Shown: positions 12,048 through 24,589 of the stretch, piece after piece | Layout of the letters: each line of letters starts with the position of its first letter | Position numbering within the stretch: position 1 is the first letter of the stretch | Source: Metallyticus violacea | Taxonomy: Eukaryota > Arthropoda > Insecta > Mantodea > Metallyticidae | NCBI GenBank assembly: GCA_030762175.1 | Contig: CM060831.1 | Location: 2,621,001-2,685,000 of the forward strand | DNA: 64,000 nt | Direction: 5' to 3' | Translations under genes and position numbers: made by a program | Notes under the pieces: model-generated | What the model saw: only the letters and a program-made list of their open reading frames with translations | The model's database searches: none | Told to the model about the DNA's origin: nothing

Positions 12048-12609
12048 ATATTTGATTCTAACGGCAAATTTGTTGTAGAGGCTTTTGGTTTTTCTTGAGC
12101 ACGAAGAACATCCAATGAAGTGAGTTGCATTTTTCGTTCTACTTGATCTTGGTACGCTTCCAGATGAATGTCACATCTCTGCCGAACATGTCATTTGATT
12201 TGCATAAGAAATCTTCAATTCTAGTCCAAATTTTATTTTTCAACTTTCTCAATATTCGAATCATGATCTAGTAGTAAACTTTCCTTAACAATGCTTATTA
12301 ATGAAGTCGCTTTTCCAATGAGCGAGATATTATTATTAGAAAGTCAACTCCTCAATTTACTCCATCTGTTACATTTTAACTGCACTCCAAGATCGAACCC
12401 CAGTCAAGCACAAATCTTAAAGCAAACCGACATAGATGGGGCAGCATTATATTTATAATATCTATTTTAATGAAAAACACAGTCTTCCCTGGCAATATCT
12501 ATAAACAGGTATTTGTCTTTTATTAACTTCGCTTGCAAAGTAATCGAAACATGTTAAACATCCTTCTCACGCCATTCATTAAAACTCTCATCTCGCTCCA
12601 AAATCCGCT

Positions 12610-12882
12610 TCATGCGCTCTTCATTTTCATTGCTAAGCCTGTCTCATAAGATGGTAGATTAGGTAAAACTGCACAGGGAAAATGTCTCCCTAATGATACG
12701 AACCGTTTAATACACACTACATTTTTATCAATAACTTCCACATTTGTACGGTGTATACTCTTTATCCACTTTTTTAACGACTCCTGTTGATGAAATTTAA
12801 ATGTAGTATGCGATACACTGCCATAATTAGGTACAATCAGGCGCGCAACAAAAGCGATCCACGTAAACGCTTTGTTACACAA
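12610..12882 (-). pseudogene. THAP-type zinc-finger-like fragment
   Basis: A minus-strand frame of 90 codons contains FKFHQQESLKKWIKSIHRTN and then VVCIKRFVSLGRHFP, followed by LPNLPSY. The order (Phe-x-Phe before a LKKWI helix, a later C-x-x-x-F/H, then P-N-x-P) resembles the THAP domain of P-element-type transposases and host THAP proteins. The usual leading C-x(2-4)-C pair and the AVPTIF-type signature are not intact, and the CxxH His is replaced by Arg. It is most likely a decayed DNA-transposon or pseudogene fragment. THAP identity is an inference. Confidence 0.4.
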
Positions 12883-12889
12883 TTTCCTG

Positions 12890-14670
12890 GTGTAATTTCA
12901 CTAACTTGATAAAGAACACGTTACTGTGCATTACCTCCAAATATAAACCATGTAATTGACGAACAAACATGTGTAACAGCCTGACATCTGCATTTTCTGT
13001 ACTATCGCATTACGGTGTGAGACCCGCATTCTCCGACCAGAACGTTGCTCATCAATATCCGTTCTCTATCTTCTTACCCTTCCAACATCCTTGTAAGGAT
13101 TTACAACCATAACTATGAAAAATCTACCGTGCACACAACCGAGAGCGCCGCCATTTTGTTTGAACTGTCCTTTACTCTGCTGACTAGTGTCAGCACCTTC
13201 CCAAAGTGTGATGGGAGTATTCACTTGATGTAATTTGTTTCTTTTTGAAACACCGTCGTACCTTTGGGATGTTTATAGGGCACTAACAGATAACACAATT
13301 TTTTAACGTTCCCCTCCTAGTTTGCAATTGAAAATGCTGGATCTATGGATAGTTTTAAAGAAGTTACTGCCGTATGACGTGACCGTTTTGAAGGTGCGCC
13401 TTGTCACGCTGCATGACATCGGTGTCAAGGTGACGCGTCAACTGCTGATATAGCGATTACGTCGGCCTTACTATATATGGAGGGGCCGCCTAACCCTGGT
13501 GGAACCAACCCCATAAACCATTGATAGTACAGGTTCACGTCCCTGTGTTTGCCAGCACCTGTTGCGTGAGAAGAATGATGTAATGAACACCTTGCGTGAT
13601 GCTAGATAACAAAGAAACATTCAGCACGTCGTGAGAAACGGTAAACACATGTGGCGCCGCAAACATTTGCTCAAGAAATGTCCCCAGAACTCGTTACGGT
13701 AACTGAAGCCCCCAATCGTCTGTTTTGAACTGAACATTTGCAACGGTGTATTGCAGTCACAAAAACATTGGTTTATAGAAAATACGCTTTTCTCAACTTG
13801 TTTGACCTGCAAGAAAGCAGGGTTCTTATAGATCTGGACCTGCTAAGGTAGTCGCGACAAAATTTTCAAAATTACACAAGCTCCTTTATAATCAAATGCA
13901 AACATTTGATTAATAAAAGTAGAAGTAACGCGAACTATTTCCTAAAATGTGGACTGGTAAACTAATTGGGCTATTCGATTGATATGAACTACCGCGAGGT
14001 ACATTTAAAAAATGTCCATTCCAAGTCGACGCATACATTTTTTACATTTTTCACATTTTTCTTAATTAGTCAATATAATATTTATCGTATATTTAAAAAT
14101 GCAAGTAAAACAAAATACAACATAAACGAGCATTTTTAACTAATTTCTTCCAACCGTCATACGTTTAAAAACCTCATATTAAAATTAATTAATTAAAATC
14201 TGTAATACTCATCATGGCTCCACCAGGGCACATATTCCAAATATTCACCATTTATTTCCAAGGAAAATTTAAAATTTACAGTATCATTGTACAGATAATT
14301 ATAATAACAATATGATCAAAATAATAAAACAAAATAAAACTACCAGACAAAATAATAAATTCTCCCTTGCAACTCCAAAAATGTTCAATAAACAAATTCT
14401 AATTATATTTTAATCTGTTAATATATTTTAACATATCATTATGAAAGTATAGTTAGTGAAATATGTAAAACCTTCAGAATACAGTGAAAACTGTATAGAA
14501 ATTTACAACGTTAATTCATTACATATTTAATATTATTTATCTTTAATTATTTGTTATTTGAATTTAAAGTCAAAATAAAATTAACGTTACTATATTAAAA
14601 TATAATTTAAATTCATCTAAATACTAGTACCCAGTGTCAGAAGTGACTGGTAACCAGCCATAACTACCAA
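12890..14670. other. Intron sequence, including a very AT-rich block
   Basis: From about 13860 to 14640 the sequence is extremely AT-rich with many AATAAA-like and TTAATTAA words. A short GC-richer block lies at about 13360-13560. No coding motif or repeat family was recognised. Confidence 0.5.
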
Positions 14671-14674
14671 TTAT

Positions 14675-15600
14675 CTAACTTACTGTCCTAAATTTGCCTT
14701 CGGTTCCAATATCACAAAGTATGCGAAAAATCAAAGATAGTGAAATGTTAATGGCGTTGGTACAGAATGTATTTAAAATGTGTACCATGAAGTGCCACAC
14801 ATTGTTCATAACGCTTCTGAAGCCTATCAAACATGTTGATGAACAAAGGTTGCTGTAAGGGCACAAAATACGACGTTATCTTCTCGCTGGAATATTTGTA
14901 GTTGGGCCAGCTGTCTTGAAACTGATTCTTTCAACATGCCCCATAAGTAGGTAGTAACAGAAGTGATATTCGGAGAGCAGATGGGGCAGTACAGTTCCAC
15001 GAGAAATCAGGCGATCTGCAAAGTGCCGTTGCAAAAGGGCGGTGTGGACTGTTGCTGCATCCAATGTCGTTGGACGGGCAAGTTTCTCACTTGACAAAAA
15101 AGTTTCAAATCCCGCACGAGGTCTGTAGCACTCCTGGTTTATGTTTGCAGCATTTCGACGAAATAAGAAACCAATATTACATGAACGGACACCCGCACAC
15201 TGTGGGGTGGTTTCTGTATATTATAAGGCCGTTGAAACCCTAACAGACAAGTTGTTTGTTAATGTAGCAGAAGAAATCTGGATCCTCGCCTCATACGTCA
15301 CAGACAACACTCGGGCTCGCTCCTGTTAGACGCTGAACAACTTGAATCCGGCATCCAAATCCACCAGTTCTGTAAACATCCTATCGCTTCACTGTGCTCG
15401 TTGTAGACTACGCTTTGGCGACTCCTAACACCTGTTGGAGAAGCAGTCCCTGATTCTCGCTTGTGGTGACGGTCCTGAGCGACCTGTTGTCCCGTTTCGT
15501 TGACATCTGTTTTGTTATTAAATCTCTCGGTGCATTCGGGCCTACTCTGTATGGCCGGAAACAAAGTTCCATGATAAACACCGTCTCTTCTGTCTTTCAT
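14675..15600 (-). mobile_element. Tc1/mariner-superfamily transposase relic (family C)
   Basis: Reading down the minus strand there is an N-terminal piece with VNETGQQVAQD and SGTASPTGVRSRQSVVYNEH (15298-15600). Then comes ATVHTA with FADRLISRG (about 15000-15060), the region of the second catalytic Asp. A C-terminal piece NMFDRLQKRYEQCVALHGTH lies at about 14790-14850. This order fits insect transposases with a DGAPxH...DRWIGRGGP...LDFFLWGH...G.HF layout. The element is broken by frameshifts and by loss of the catalytic region. Confidence 0.65.
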
Positions 15601-15609
15601 ATGTTTTGA

Positions 15610-17130
15610 CGCATACTGTAGGGTTATAAACTAGGGGTAGCTTTTTTTAAACATAGGAGGGAAAAAATGGAATATTTAGATCAACTTTTATGTGCCGATT
15701 ATTATCTGGAGCTTCTACTGGTGCTATAAGCGAGGCCCAAACAAATGAATGGTATTGTAGTAAACAAAAAGTAGTTTCTCAGCAGAAAGTATCGAAAGAT
15801 CTGGGTGCCTGTGCAAGTAATATGTGAATATTTCATCTTTAAACACAATAGTTGTTTCATTGAACCATAGGTGACATTCTCGAACAGAAATTGGATATCA
15901 AAGTTATTTGTGGGTGTAAACGCAGTGCTATCCCAGGTGCCTATTGTCGCTGCACTGATAAGAGACCACGTCGTGTGGCTCTTCACCTTTGGAAATAGCA
16001 ATAAACCATTGATTGACTTTAATACTATTTCACAATTAGCTATATGTGCTGGTCTCGCTAAATTTTTGAGAGAGATTTCTTGGCATCATTTTGCGGTAAA
16101 GTTCTTTGGTTTTTCAGCACATCAGTGCCTAGACATTGTCGCTACGTTTTTTTTTTTTTTTTTTTTTTTTCCCTCGTTTAACTTTGTGGTTCTAGTTTTA
16201 TCTGCTGGGAAGTTCCAAAGAGACGACCGGCGCTTGGTTTACCTACCATTGCAAACTCTCTCCAACATCTGATGAGGTCACCCATCGAGAAGTGTTCCCC
16301 ACTCTGAAATATTGATGCAGGATGAGGAAAGTATTGGGTAGTTGGTAGGAATTTCGCGTGCTTTAAAGTTCAGGCTATGGGAATATGAAATGTTCGAGAT
16401 TATATATACAGAACAAAGGGGAGAGGCAAGAATGAGAGTTAATTTAAGAAATAACTGCCTTCACCAATAATTAACAAAGTAATTTGATAATTGTATCTGT
16501 TTCCACTATAGGACTGAATACAGTAATTGAAGTTATTAGTACTTATAGTAGATATTGGTTCTGAAAATAATTCTTTTCTTTATAAATTAGAAAAGGGTGA
16601 AGGATGAGTCATGGCAACACGAAAAATGTAAGCTACATGTTACTTACTGCCGAGGGGTCCGAACAAAATTCTTTTATTGTGCCATGGGATACAAATCACC
16701 GAAGTAATCTACAGTGTTAGCAGCCATCGAGTTAATCTCGAAGCACATGGACAATGGGAAGGTCTCTGACCACCTCACCATTTTTCGATAGGGCAGGTAC
16801 CCATGCTCTGTGTGGTATTCTCGTGCATTCCTGCCGCGGGAAAATACCATTTTCACGTACGTTCTTGACCATTCTTGAACACAGTCGCTCATCAACTGAG
16901 CTTCTGAACGTGCTGAGACATGCAGCTCTGCTCACATGCACCATCCGGTGACTTCATTGGAAACATTCCGTACACTTACAATCGTATACCTTAGATTTTT
17001 CGTGTTTCCCCTTGTTGGGGGGGGGGGAGTTGTCATTACTTATGATTTATCTCTCGTACAAGTAGTGAGAAAATATTAAGGGATTAGGTTGAGTTCAACT
17101 GGAACATTGTCTATGGGTTTAATAAGGAAT
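15610..17130. other. Intron sequence, nothing recognised
   Basis: A 133-codon open frame at 15871-16272 spans a 24-base T run, so its Phe-rich stretch is an artefact of that run, and no domain is visible. Minus-strand frames at 16674-16944 were examined and not assigned. Confidence 0.45.
16147..16170. repeat. poly(T) run
   Basis: Twenty-four consecutive T bases. It may be the trace of an antisense retroposon tail, but no SINE body was recognised next to it. Confidence 0.9.
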
Positions 17131-17136
17131 TGTCTA

Positions 17137-17403
17137 GGGGTAATCATACTTTCCTCGTAGCCCGAAGATCGTGGCTTCAATCCCTGACAGGGTCGATCAT
17201 TTATTTTTTCTGGGCATAAAAATCTTAAGTATGACTTCCTTCGGAACGGAAGCAAGGTCATGGATTCCGTGTCTCAGATTTACGGCACGTTAAAACCTCA
17301 AACTTGAAAGAAGGGAGCTCTCAGCAAAATGTATAGGACGTTTCACGTCCGGATTCGAATGGGATGCGGATGATTTAAGATCGTCCATAAATAAACCAAA
17401 TCA
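17137..17403 (+). mobile_element. SINE family 1 copy, near full length
   Basis: This copy keeps the start of the tRNA-like head (GGGGTAATCATACTTTCCTC), a decayed B box (GTGGCTTCAATCCC), and the TATGACTTCCTTCGGAACGG, GATTTACGGCACG, GAAAGAAGGGAGC and ATGCGGATGATT blocks. The tail is CCATAAATAAACCAAATCAA. Confidence 0.85.
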
Positions 17404-17879
17404 AGTCTTACGAACTTCATCGGGGAAATAAAATAATTTACATGAAAAGAAAACAGGACAAGTTTGTGTTTAGATGAAGGATAGGAACATGTTGAGCAAG
17501 TTTGATGAAATTTGGCAGCTTTGCAACTAAGAGCAGTTGAAAAAAAATTAAATACTGATATACAGTAATGGACTTAGAGGAAGAAAAAATAATAAAAGTA
17601 TATTTTAATATAAGGATAAATACATATTGAAAGGACCTTAGGTTGTTCAAGTGGTAAATATTTTATAAAGAATTTTGATGGAGGACAAACAATATATTAG
17701 AAACTTTCGGAAAGAATTGAAGATATTGCTAGGCAAGAGATATTTGGCAGCCTGAGTGGTGAAGTCTTTGTGTAACGAATGAAGGAAATAAACATTTGTG
17801 TGATAAGCGAATAGAGGAGAATTTACACGAAAATTACTATAAAAGGATTAATTAATTTAAGGTGGTCTGAAAGATAGTG

Positions 17880-18062
17880 GACATTTGATATTTGTTCTTT
17901 TTGTGGAGATATAGATAACACCTTTCACTATTTATTGCACTGAACAGACTAGGTATGATATTACGAAACATGTAGGAAAATGGGTGAAAAAGCAAGACGT
18001 TATACATTTGAGACATTTACAAATTATGAATAATGAACTGTGGTGTAGAATTAAAGATTAGG
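17880..18062 (+). pseudogene. LINE-like C-terminal remnant (Cys-rich tail)
   Basis: The + strand reads DICSFCGDIDNTFHYLLH. After one frameshift it reads CTEQTRYDITKHVGKWVKK and then QDVIHLRHLQIMNNELWCRI before a stop. The C-x2-C-x(9)-H-x(3)-H/C spacing followed by a basic tail resembles the C-terminal zinc-knuckle region of non-LTR retrotransposon polymerases. No reverse-transcriptase core was found upstream, so the assignment is tentative. Confidence 0.4.
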
Positions 18063-18069
18063 ACATGAC

Positions 18070-19630
18070 TTCATCAAACTAGACATCGTTTGCTGTATTA
18101 ATTATCGCCTGAACATAGAAATAGGTTTTGTATTTACCAGGGAATAGTTGCCAATAAAGCAAAAAACGAGCTCTTCGGTCAGTTCTCTTCATAAATAAGC
18201 GTTAGACCGACCCCAGAAGGAGCAGGTATGTGTCTGAATTTGATCTAGGAGAGATGCTGGAAGTCACTCTCTTGTTGAACGAAACTAATATGAGATCGAG
18301 GTAGGACGAACACACAGACGTGAAGGGTTCTAACGGCGCAAGTCAAACCGAATGAGACATCATTTCCGCATGGTTGTTGCAGAAAACATTTAAGTCATAC
18401 AAAATCATAACACCTGGATAACTTAAACAAGCTGGCCTATAATGATATACAAAGCAGAGTGCAATAACAAATTGTTCAGTTTAAAGGATAGAGGGGAAGT
18501 ACGTCATTTAAAGGCATTGACACATTAATGTTCAGTAAAAATTATGTAATTTTAAATGATGCAGAAAAAATTAGACATTTTGACTTGTCCATTCTAGTCA
18601 CTTATTAATCACTTCTTCTTTTCAGTGGTTAATTCCACTAGCGCACTTGTTGAAACTGCACACAAAGTAAAGCAAACTTTTGCATTTCGCATCTCAACAG
18701 TAACCGAGGACCGCTCTGCTTATTTTAGGCATGCAATTGTTTGCTTCAATAAGTTTACAGTGTACTTTGAGGGAATTAGGTAACAAGAGCATAACAGAGA
18801 ATAAAAACCCATCCTTTCCATACCACGTTCGTAATCGCTAATTCTAAAGCATAGAGATAAATGTCAATCAAACTCAAAACAAGTAGCAATAAGGCAGTTA
18901 GGGAGAACAAAACAGTGCTGTGTAGACGTGTCACTCAAGGAGAAATATGTAAAGGAAGAGAAAGTTGTGAAGAATAAGGGATGTCCAAGTTTCCAGGATT
19001 CGGAGGCACCCAACATCATGTTAAAGAAGTTGTCTGGCTCCAAGAAAAGCTGCCCCTATAAGGGGTGACCAAACGCACAGGTTTTAGTGTAATAATTACT
19101 TTTGTTTTAAATCCAAGACAGTTTTTAGTGAAACACCTGCACCTTTCCGTTCAGTCGTTTTATGTTCTACGTACACACACACATTTGCATATGGTAGATT
19201 CCATATAAAAATTGGACTTAAAATTGACAATTGACATAGGCGTATGACATGACATTTCCAGGTATCGTGCAGAAAATCCCCCAAAATTGGCTTATTTTGT
19301 TAATATTGTTTATATATTATTCTTTCAAACGCATTAAAATGGAACTTTCAACAATAGCCCATTTTACAATCTTGCCAGACAATGATTTGTAAAGTACTAC
19401 TACCAATTACAATTTTAGAGAAAAAATATTTATACGTATTTGAATAATTTCCCCACAAAAACCCGAAAAGTAAAAATATGATAAATTGCAAATTATTAAG
19501 ATCGATAATAGGAAAATGTTTTTAGATGTCTGCTCTAAGATAAAGGAGTATAGAAAAGGATACTTTCAGTTATTTGTCTTGCACAACAAGATATTACCGT
19601 AAGTCAACTTGCAAGTTCATTGTAGCAAAT
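18070..19630. other. Intron sequence, nothing recognised
   Basis: AT-rich sequence without a repeat family that I could match elsewhere in the window. Confidence 0.5.
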
Positions 19631-19639
19631 TTTCCATCT

Positions 19640-20480
19640 CAAGTTATCACACAAGAGGGCTGTTCATGCTTTTTCTTTTATAACATAACCTGTGCTCATA
19701 TTTTTCAAAGTAGTCGGTGCAACGCACCTGTCACAGCCTTCACCACTGCTTCTGGTGTATGTTCAATTTGGGGAAAGTAAAAATTCACTTGGGCCTAAAT
19801 ATGGACTATACGGAGGGTGAGCAACGCACTTGATAATGTGGTTCAGCAATCACTTTGTTGCACGGAAATGTGGCTTTGCAGAGTTTTCAGGACATCTCTG
19901 TAGTATTGCTGAGTGTGTGCAGGTACGACATCCATTTGGTGAATATGAAAAAATGAGATGACCACAAGTTTCCACACCTGTTCCTAATATTGAAATGATG
20001 TAGCTCGGTTTCATCAGCTGCATACGAACGTTCAGCAGTCTTGAAACCACGTGCCAACTGACCACAACGGGTAGCAACGGGAGATCTGGGGTTCGGTTCC
20101 CACATAAATGGCAAAGGACTAAACTTAGTCCTGGAACTTTTTCCTTCCTTTAAAAAAAAAACCCAGTTTATCATTTCATTTCGTGTATCATCATTGTCCA
20201 CTGCCTGTAGTTAAAACGGGCCTTAAACACTATCTTAAAAAATACCAACTGTTGGTGATACCTAATGAAATTTTCATAATTTCTAAAAGTGTTCTTAATG
20301 TTATTCGACGATCTTTTCTCACGACGACGGCAGCGGTTTTAGTTTTCTTCCTTTACAGCATAAACTGTAGTCCCGGGTTCACCTTCCGCTGAAATTGATT
20401 GCCTCTCTTTAAACATTTTACACCACCTTCGAACTGTGCTATGGGAAAGAAGGAACTTTCTATGACAAGGATGGATATAC
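19640..20480 (-). mobile_element. mariner-type transposase relic (family B), interrupted by a SINE
   Basis: From right to left on the minus strand: STVRRWCKMFKERQSISAEG (helix-turn-helix end, about 20380-20450); then AAAVVRKDRRITLRTLLEIM followed by KISLGIT (about 20250-20340, second DNA-binding helix region); then a decayed middle; then AHPPYSPYLGPSEF (about 19800-19840, third catalytic region); then EAVVKAVTGAL (about 19730). A family 2 SINE lies inside at about 20050-20255. The frames are broken throughout. Confidence 0.75.
20050..20255 (+). mobile_element. SINE family 2 copy inside a mariner relic
   Basis: It shows the B box GGGGTTCGGTTCCCAC, the AATGGCAAAGG block (with an internal deletion), CTTAGTCCTGGAACTTTTTC, CCCAGTTTATCATTTCATTTCG, TGTATCATCATTGTCCACTG, and the GGGCCTTAAACACTAT tail. 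It lies between two recognisable parts of the mariner relic, so it inserted later. Confidence 0.8.
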
Positions 20481-20641
20481 AGGATGAGGCATTTAGAGTG
20501 TCGCGGCCATTTTGCTCCGATACGAAGGGTGAAGTCAAAAAATGCTTCGGACAAAATTTGACATGCTCTTAAGGGTACATAAGATGCCGACATTAACTCG
20601 TCCTGAAATGCCATTCTCAGGGTCATTGTAATTGTGTGCCG

Positions 20642-20656
20642 CCCCCCCCCCCCCCC
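20642..20656. repeat. poly(C) run
   Basis: Fifteen consecutive C bases. Runs like this are error-prone in assembly. It creates the Gly-rich stretch in a minus-strand frame. Confidence 0.9.
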
Positions 20657-20829
20657 GGAAATGAAAAGATTCAATTTTCAGTATAAAAGCTCTAGTATAT
20701 CTATCAACTAGAGGTGATAAATAAGATATTGTACAAATATGACAGAAATGTTTTTCGCTCACTTTCACGGCACCAATTTACTTAGGTATAGTACAGTTAT
20801 AACTAAAATTGAAACGATGTCGTGTATTT

Positions 20830-21070
20830 CTCGAGCTACAGCTAAGTAATGAGATGGACAACCATCGTGTTGGTATCATTGCAGTCAGGGGCGCGTCAGC
20901 AAGCAACACTGAAAGTTCTTGGCCCCAAAAATGTATTTCTACCCATTAATTTACCTTCAGTGAAGTATGGTGCAATTATGCGGAATCCCAAAATGCCACA
21001 CCAGACGTTCACGCTCATTGCCGCTAATGCTCTACTTGCCGTAACCATCTTGGATTTTCCACTGCTCAAT
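20830..21070 (-). mobile_element. Tc1/mariner-superfamily transposase fragment (family C type)
   Basis: The minus strand reads SVNVWCGILGFRIIAPYFTE followed by GKL, around 20960-21020. This matches the VNVWCGI(V/L)G..IIGPYFFEG segment between the first and second catalytic Asp of an insect transposase group. Only this central fragment is left, and a decayed continuation runs down to about 20830. Confidence 0.7.
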
Positions 21071-21109
21071 AATGCATGCTATATCGGTTCGCTTGAGCAT
21101 GATTGTTAT

Positions 21110-22190
21110 TAGAAAACAAAATGTTGGAAAAGTTAGTTTTGAATTTTTAGTACAGCCCATTGGCAAAATTCAACACTATAAATGCCTCACCCCGTATGTA
21201 TTATATATCATTCTTTATTGAACGTCTCTTTAATAGTGGTTTGCTCCGCACTACCAAACTAGCAAGACCTGCGCGTTCCGAATATAATTTACCGAAAATA
21301 TTGACGGGACAGCTAAATGTTGATTTTATGTCGAAGGGCAATCAGTTTATTGTTTTTATGGGGAAGTTAATCAAACATGAAGTTTTATATTAAGTGTGGC
21401 ACGTTATAGCATGTAATCTGTTTCAAACATCTAGTATTAGTATTTTCTGGTCTATGCCCGTCGAAACTTTTTTTTATACAAATTATCGCATTAAAACGTG
21501 AAGTTTAAGAAAAACGGCCTTCACATAACATCTCTTAAACTTGTTGTATATAATAAAAAGAAAAATAAAGCAACTCTTGCAATAATGCAGTTAAAATAAC
21601 AAGAACGTGAGAAGCAGAAATGGATAAAAACGCCCCAATAGTAACAGCAGCTTAAAGTATAGCGCTATTTGTTTTATCTATTCCTGATTCTCTAATATAT
21701 ATTTAATTTTAAGTTTCTTTGCCCGATTAGCCCTTACTTAGCTTACATATCTTTGGAAATACCAGAGGGGCATGACGCATGGATCTCCACATCACATGGT
21801 TTGCATGTGTTCAAACACGGGGAGATACACTGTCGCATTTACAGGCACTGTATGTCCCCTATCTTTATTTAGACATGTACATAGATATAATGTATTTGTA
21901 CTCTTCACGCATGCTAGCCCGCAAACGTACTGTCCAAGATACGTCGAACGCTCAGGAAGGATTCATCAATCGACGAAGATGATTTGGTAAGAAATCATAA
22001 GTTTTAGCCTTTACTAGTGCACATAGTCCATAATAAATATTTCTGAAATTGTTCTGCCTTAGCTTTTAAAATATGTTTTCAGTCGTGAATATTTTAAGAA
22101 AAGTCAGTCACGAAGGAGCTGCTTAAACTTAAGTGATTTCCTCCGCAAGTAGAATTTGTGAACATTATTACAGAACGCTAGAGCAATTTC
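21110..22190. other. Intron sequence, nothing recognised
   Basis: AT-rich sequence. Overlapping frames at 21772-21990 are chance frames with no domain. Confidence 0.5.
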
Positions 22191-22194
22191 GGTT

Positions 22195-23145
22195 TTCAGT
22201 TATACCCCCACTCCTAATAACACGATTTCACTGATTTTCAGAAACAATTTTTCTTAATTTGTGTCAGTGACATATGCGAGGTTCGTTGAGAAATAATTCC
22301 GGACGCTACAGTACTTTTTAAATTTTCGTTTTAGGTTAATTCCCACTCTGATAGCCTAATGTCCCTTATTTTCAGAAACTATTTGCATTTCATTTAAATC
22401 GTATATAAAGATTTTCGTTGCAAAAAAACAAATATTGGTGCCGCAAAAGCGTTTTTTAAATGTTCGGTTATAGGTAAACTCCCACTTATAACAGTCTAAT
22501 TTCGCCGATTTTCGCAGACGATTTTTATTTTATTTGAATGGCATATATCGAGTTTCGCTGAGAAAAATAATTGCGACCGCTAGAGCGTTAAGCATACACG
22601 CACAATATATATGCATCGCTTTAGGCTAACTCCCACTCTTGATGGTCCAACATTAGTGGTCTTTGAACTCTATGAATTGTTTGCTAATTTATCATAATAT
22701 GCCGATTTCCGATGGGGAGGGGAGTGCTGCCATTAGACCAAATTTTAAATTTTGGATTTCAAGTAAAATCCCATTCTTAATAATCTGATTTCGCTGGTTT
22801 TCGGAAACTAGTTTTATAATTTTGTTTCAATGGTATGCACCTAGTTTATTTTAGAAAAAAAAAACAATTGGGACCGCTAAGGCTAGTTGTAAAATTTTGC
22901 TTTAGGTTAATTCCCACGCTAGTTAACGAACTCGAATAGTTTGTTAATTTATAGTTTCGTTTACAGATAACAAGTTGCTGCCACTTGAACGTACACATGC
23001 ATCGCTTAGGTAAACCCCCGTTCAATTTTTTTGCTGTTTTTTCAACTCTATGAATAGTTTTTTTGATCGTTATATGCAGATGAGAAAAAAACAAACTTGC
23101 GGCCGCTAGGGCGTTAACAAACACACACATATAAATGTTTTTCAT
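22195..23145 (+). repeat. Diverged tandem array, about 7 units of 130-150 bp
   Basis: Units share a fixed order of words: TAGGTAAACTCCCACT, TAATAGTCTAATTTCGCTGA, TTTTCAGAAACTATTTTT, ATGGCATATACCGAGTTTCG, TTGAGAAAAAAAA, TTGCGACCGCTAGAGCG, then TTTAAATTTTGGTTTT. Unit starts lie near 22197, 22332, 22471, 22622, 22761, 22905 and 23010. Units differ by many substitutions and small indels. The array is followed by TAGCAAGTAGG...TACAACCTCAATAGCTA, which recurs after the second array. Confidence 0.85.
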
Positions 23146-23149
23146 AGTA

Positions 23150-24580
23150 ATTTTTTATGTCTAGCAAGTAGGATCGTTGCAGATTATTTGAAAAAAAAAT
23201 ATTTCAAAACTTTTCATGGGTACAACCTCAATAGCTACATTTCTTCGGAATTAATAAAAAATCGTAAATTGTCCACGTGATCTTGAAATCTGATAGGAAA
23301 ATAAGTAAATCACTTTGTATCTTCCTAATTATTTGTGTAGTTTATTAATTTCCCTTGAGTTCCTGCTGCGAACATGCCAAGGTTGTAAGCAGTCTTTACC
23401 TTAACCTGGTTTCGCTGCCACAACCTGTTTGGCATCCATCGCAGATGTTGATGGCCTCACAGAGTACATTGTATAGTTTCGAATATCCTATTTGCACTCT
23501 TATCTAATGCTTTCGTAATGTAGATTCATTTTTTCTATACAATGTTGGTTCTTAGCTAACATTCCCCACTCCTAATAGTTTGTAGCATAGCAACACGTCG
23601 TCCCAGCATTGAAATCTCTTCAGCCACAAAGCTAAGAAGAACTTAAGGCGGGGAAGAATATCAACAGTTTAATTTGAACTCTAAAATTGGAAAGGGCAAA
23701 GCATCTATAAACTTTGTTGGTTTAATACAGCTGTGAACTTTCTGTAGTTCAGTTGAAGTTAATAATAAATTATTTATAGGAAAACGTTGCAATGCAGTAT
23801 GAATTTTAGATACTTAATCGCGGTGTCGTGACATTTCAAGGTATGTGTGCCAACTCTGCGACGAAAAATTCCAATCGTTCACTGTCAGCTTTGCCAAATG
23901 GCTGGAGCGAAAGTACGGAAAGTGCCAGATTTCGGATTTATTCAGCTCCTTAAAAGATATGCATGCCGAAACTAAAAATATTGGAAATGTTATAGAATGT
24001 GTTTGTTGTTCGTGATATATGCAGATGAATTTGTTGATAATGCCACTTGTAGTGAGGCAATCTAGACACGTTTTAATCGGTAATGAACCCAATACGGGAC
24101 TTTATCAAGAAACAAGGCTGAATTACTATTTGACAGATTTTATTCACAACAATAGCACCAGGACGCGGGTGGAGAAAAAAAGAAGAAAGGCAAGATAGCA
24201 ATACGCTTGTAACTATGCTCTGTATACATCAGTGCAGTTCAGTGTCGCATCAAGAGCACTTTGATAAAACCGCATGATTCTACAGTTTGGTAATTTAAGT
24301 TACGGGCTTTCTTACCGCTGCGCGCATACTCTGCAGTGAGTGCAGCCGCAGCAACCTGAAAAAGGAAGGGTCTTGCGTAAAGTCAGTTTTTATTTTATTA
24401 TTTATATTTTCACTGAAATCCTAAACCATAATAAGCCCTGACATGTGTTACGAGGGCCCCCTAAAATATTTAATTCAAAACTTTGCATCACATCTTCCCA
24501 TCTTTCTGAACCACCAGTGAAAGTACTAGCGCCAGTCATCTGCTTTGAGCTCCTCTTCGTAATCTGCAACAGCATCTTCC
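23150..24580. other. Flank of the tandem array, then unrecognised sequence
   Basis: The first 120 bases match the flank of the second array near 26510-26610. Beyond that nothing was assigned. A 92-codon minus-strand frame at 23814-24092 has no domain I recognise. Confidence 0.5.
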
Positions 24581-24589
24581 CTCAAAGTC

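Noticed and set aside
15871..16272. 133-codon open frame on the + strand, one of the longest in the window
   Set aside because: It runs through a 24-base T run that creates a poly-Phe stretch. There is no domain and no splice context. A chance frame is more likely.
16674..16945. Overlapping minus-strand frames as another transposase relic
   Set aside because: The fragments did not line up with any catalytic or DNA-binding motif of the families seen elsewhere in the window.
20339..20674. 111-codon minus-strand frame with a Gly-rich start
   Set aside because: The Gly-rich part comes from a 15-base C run, and the rest is the DNA-binding end of a mariner relic. It is not a host gene.
22195..23145. 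Regularly spaced repeats as a CRISPR-like array
   Set aside because: The units are 130-150 bp with diverged sequence and no short conserved repeat separating unique spacers. The context is eukaryotic.
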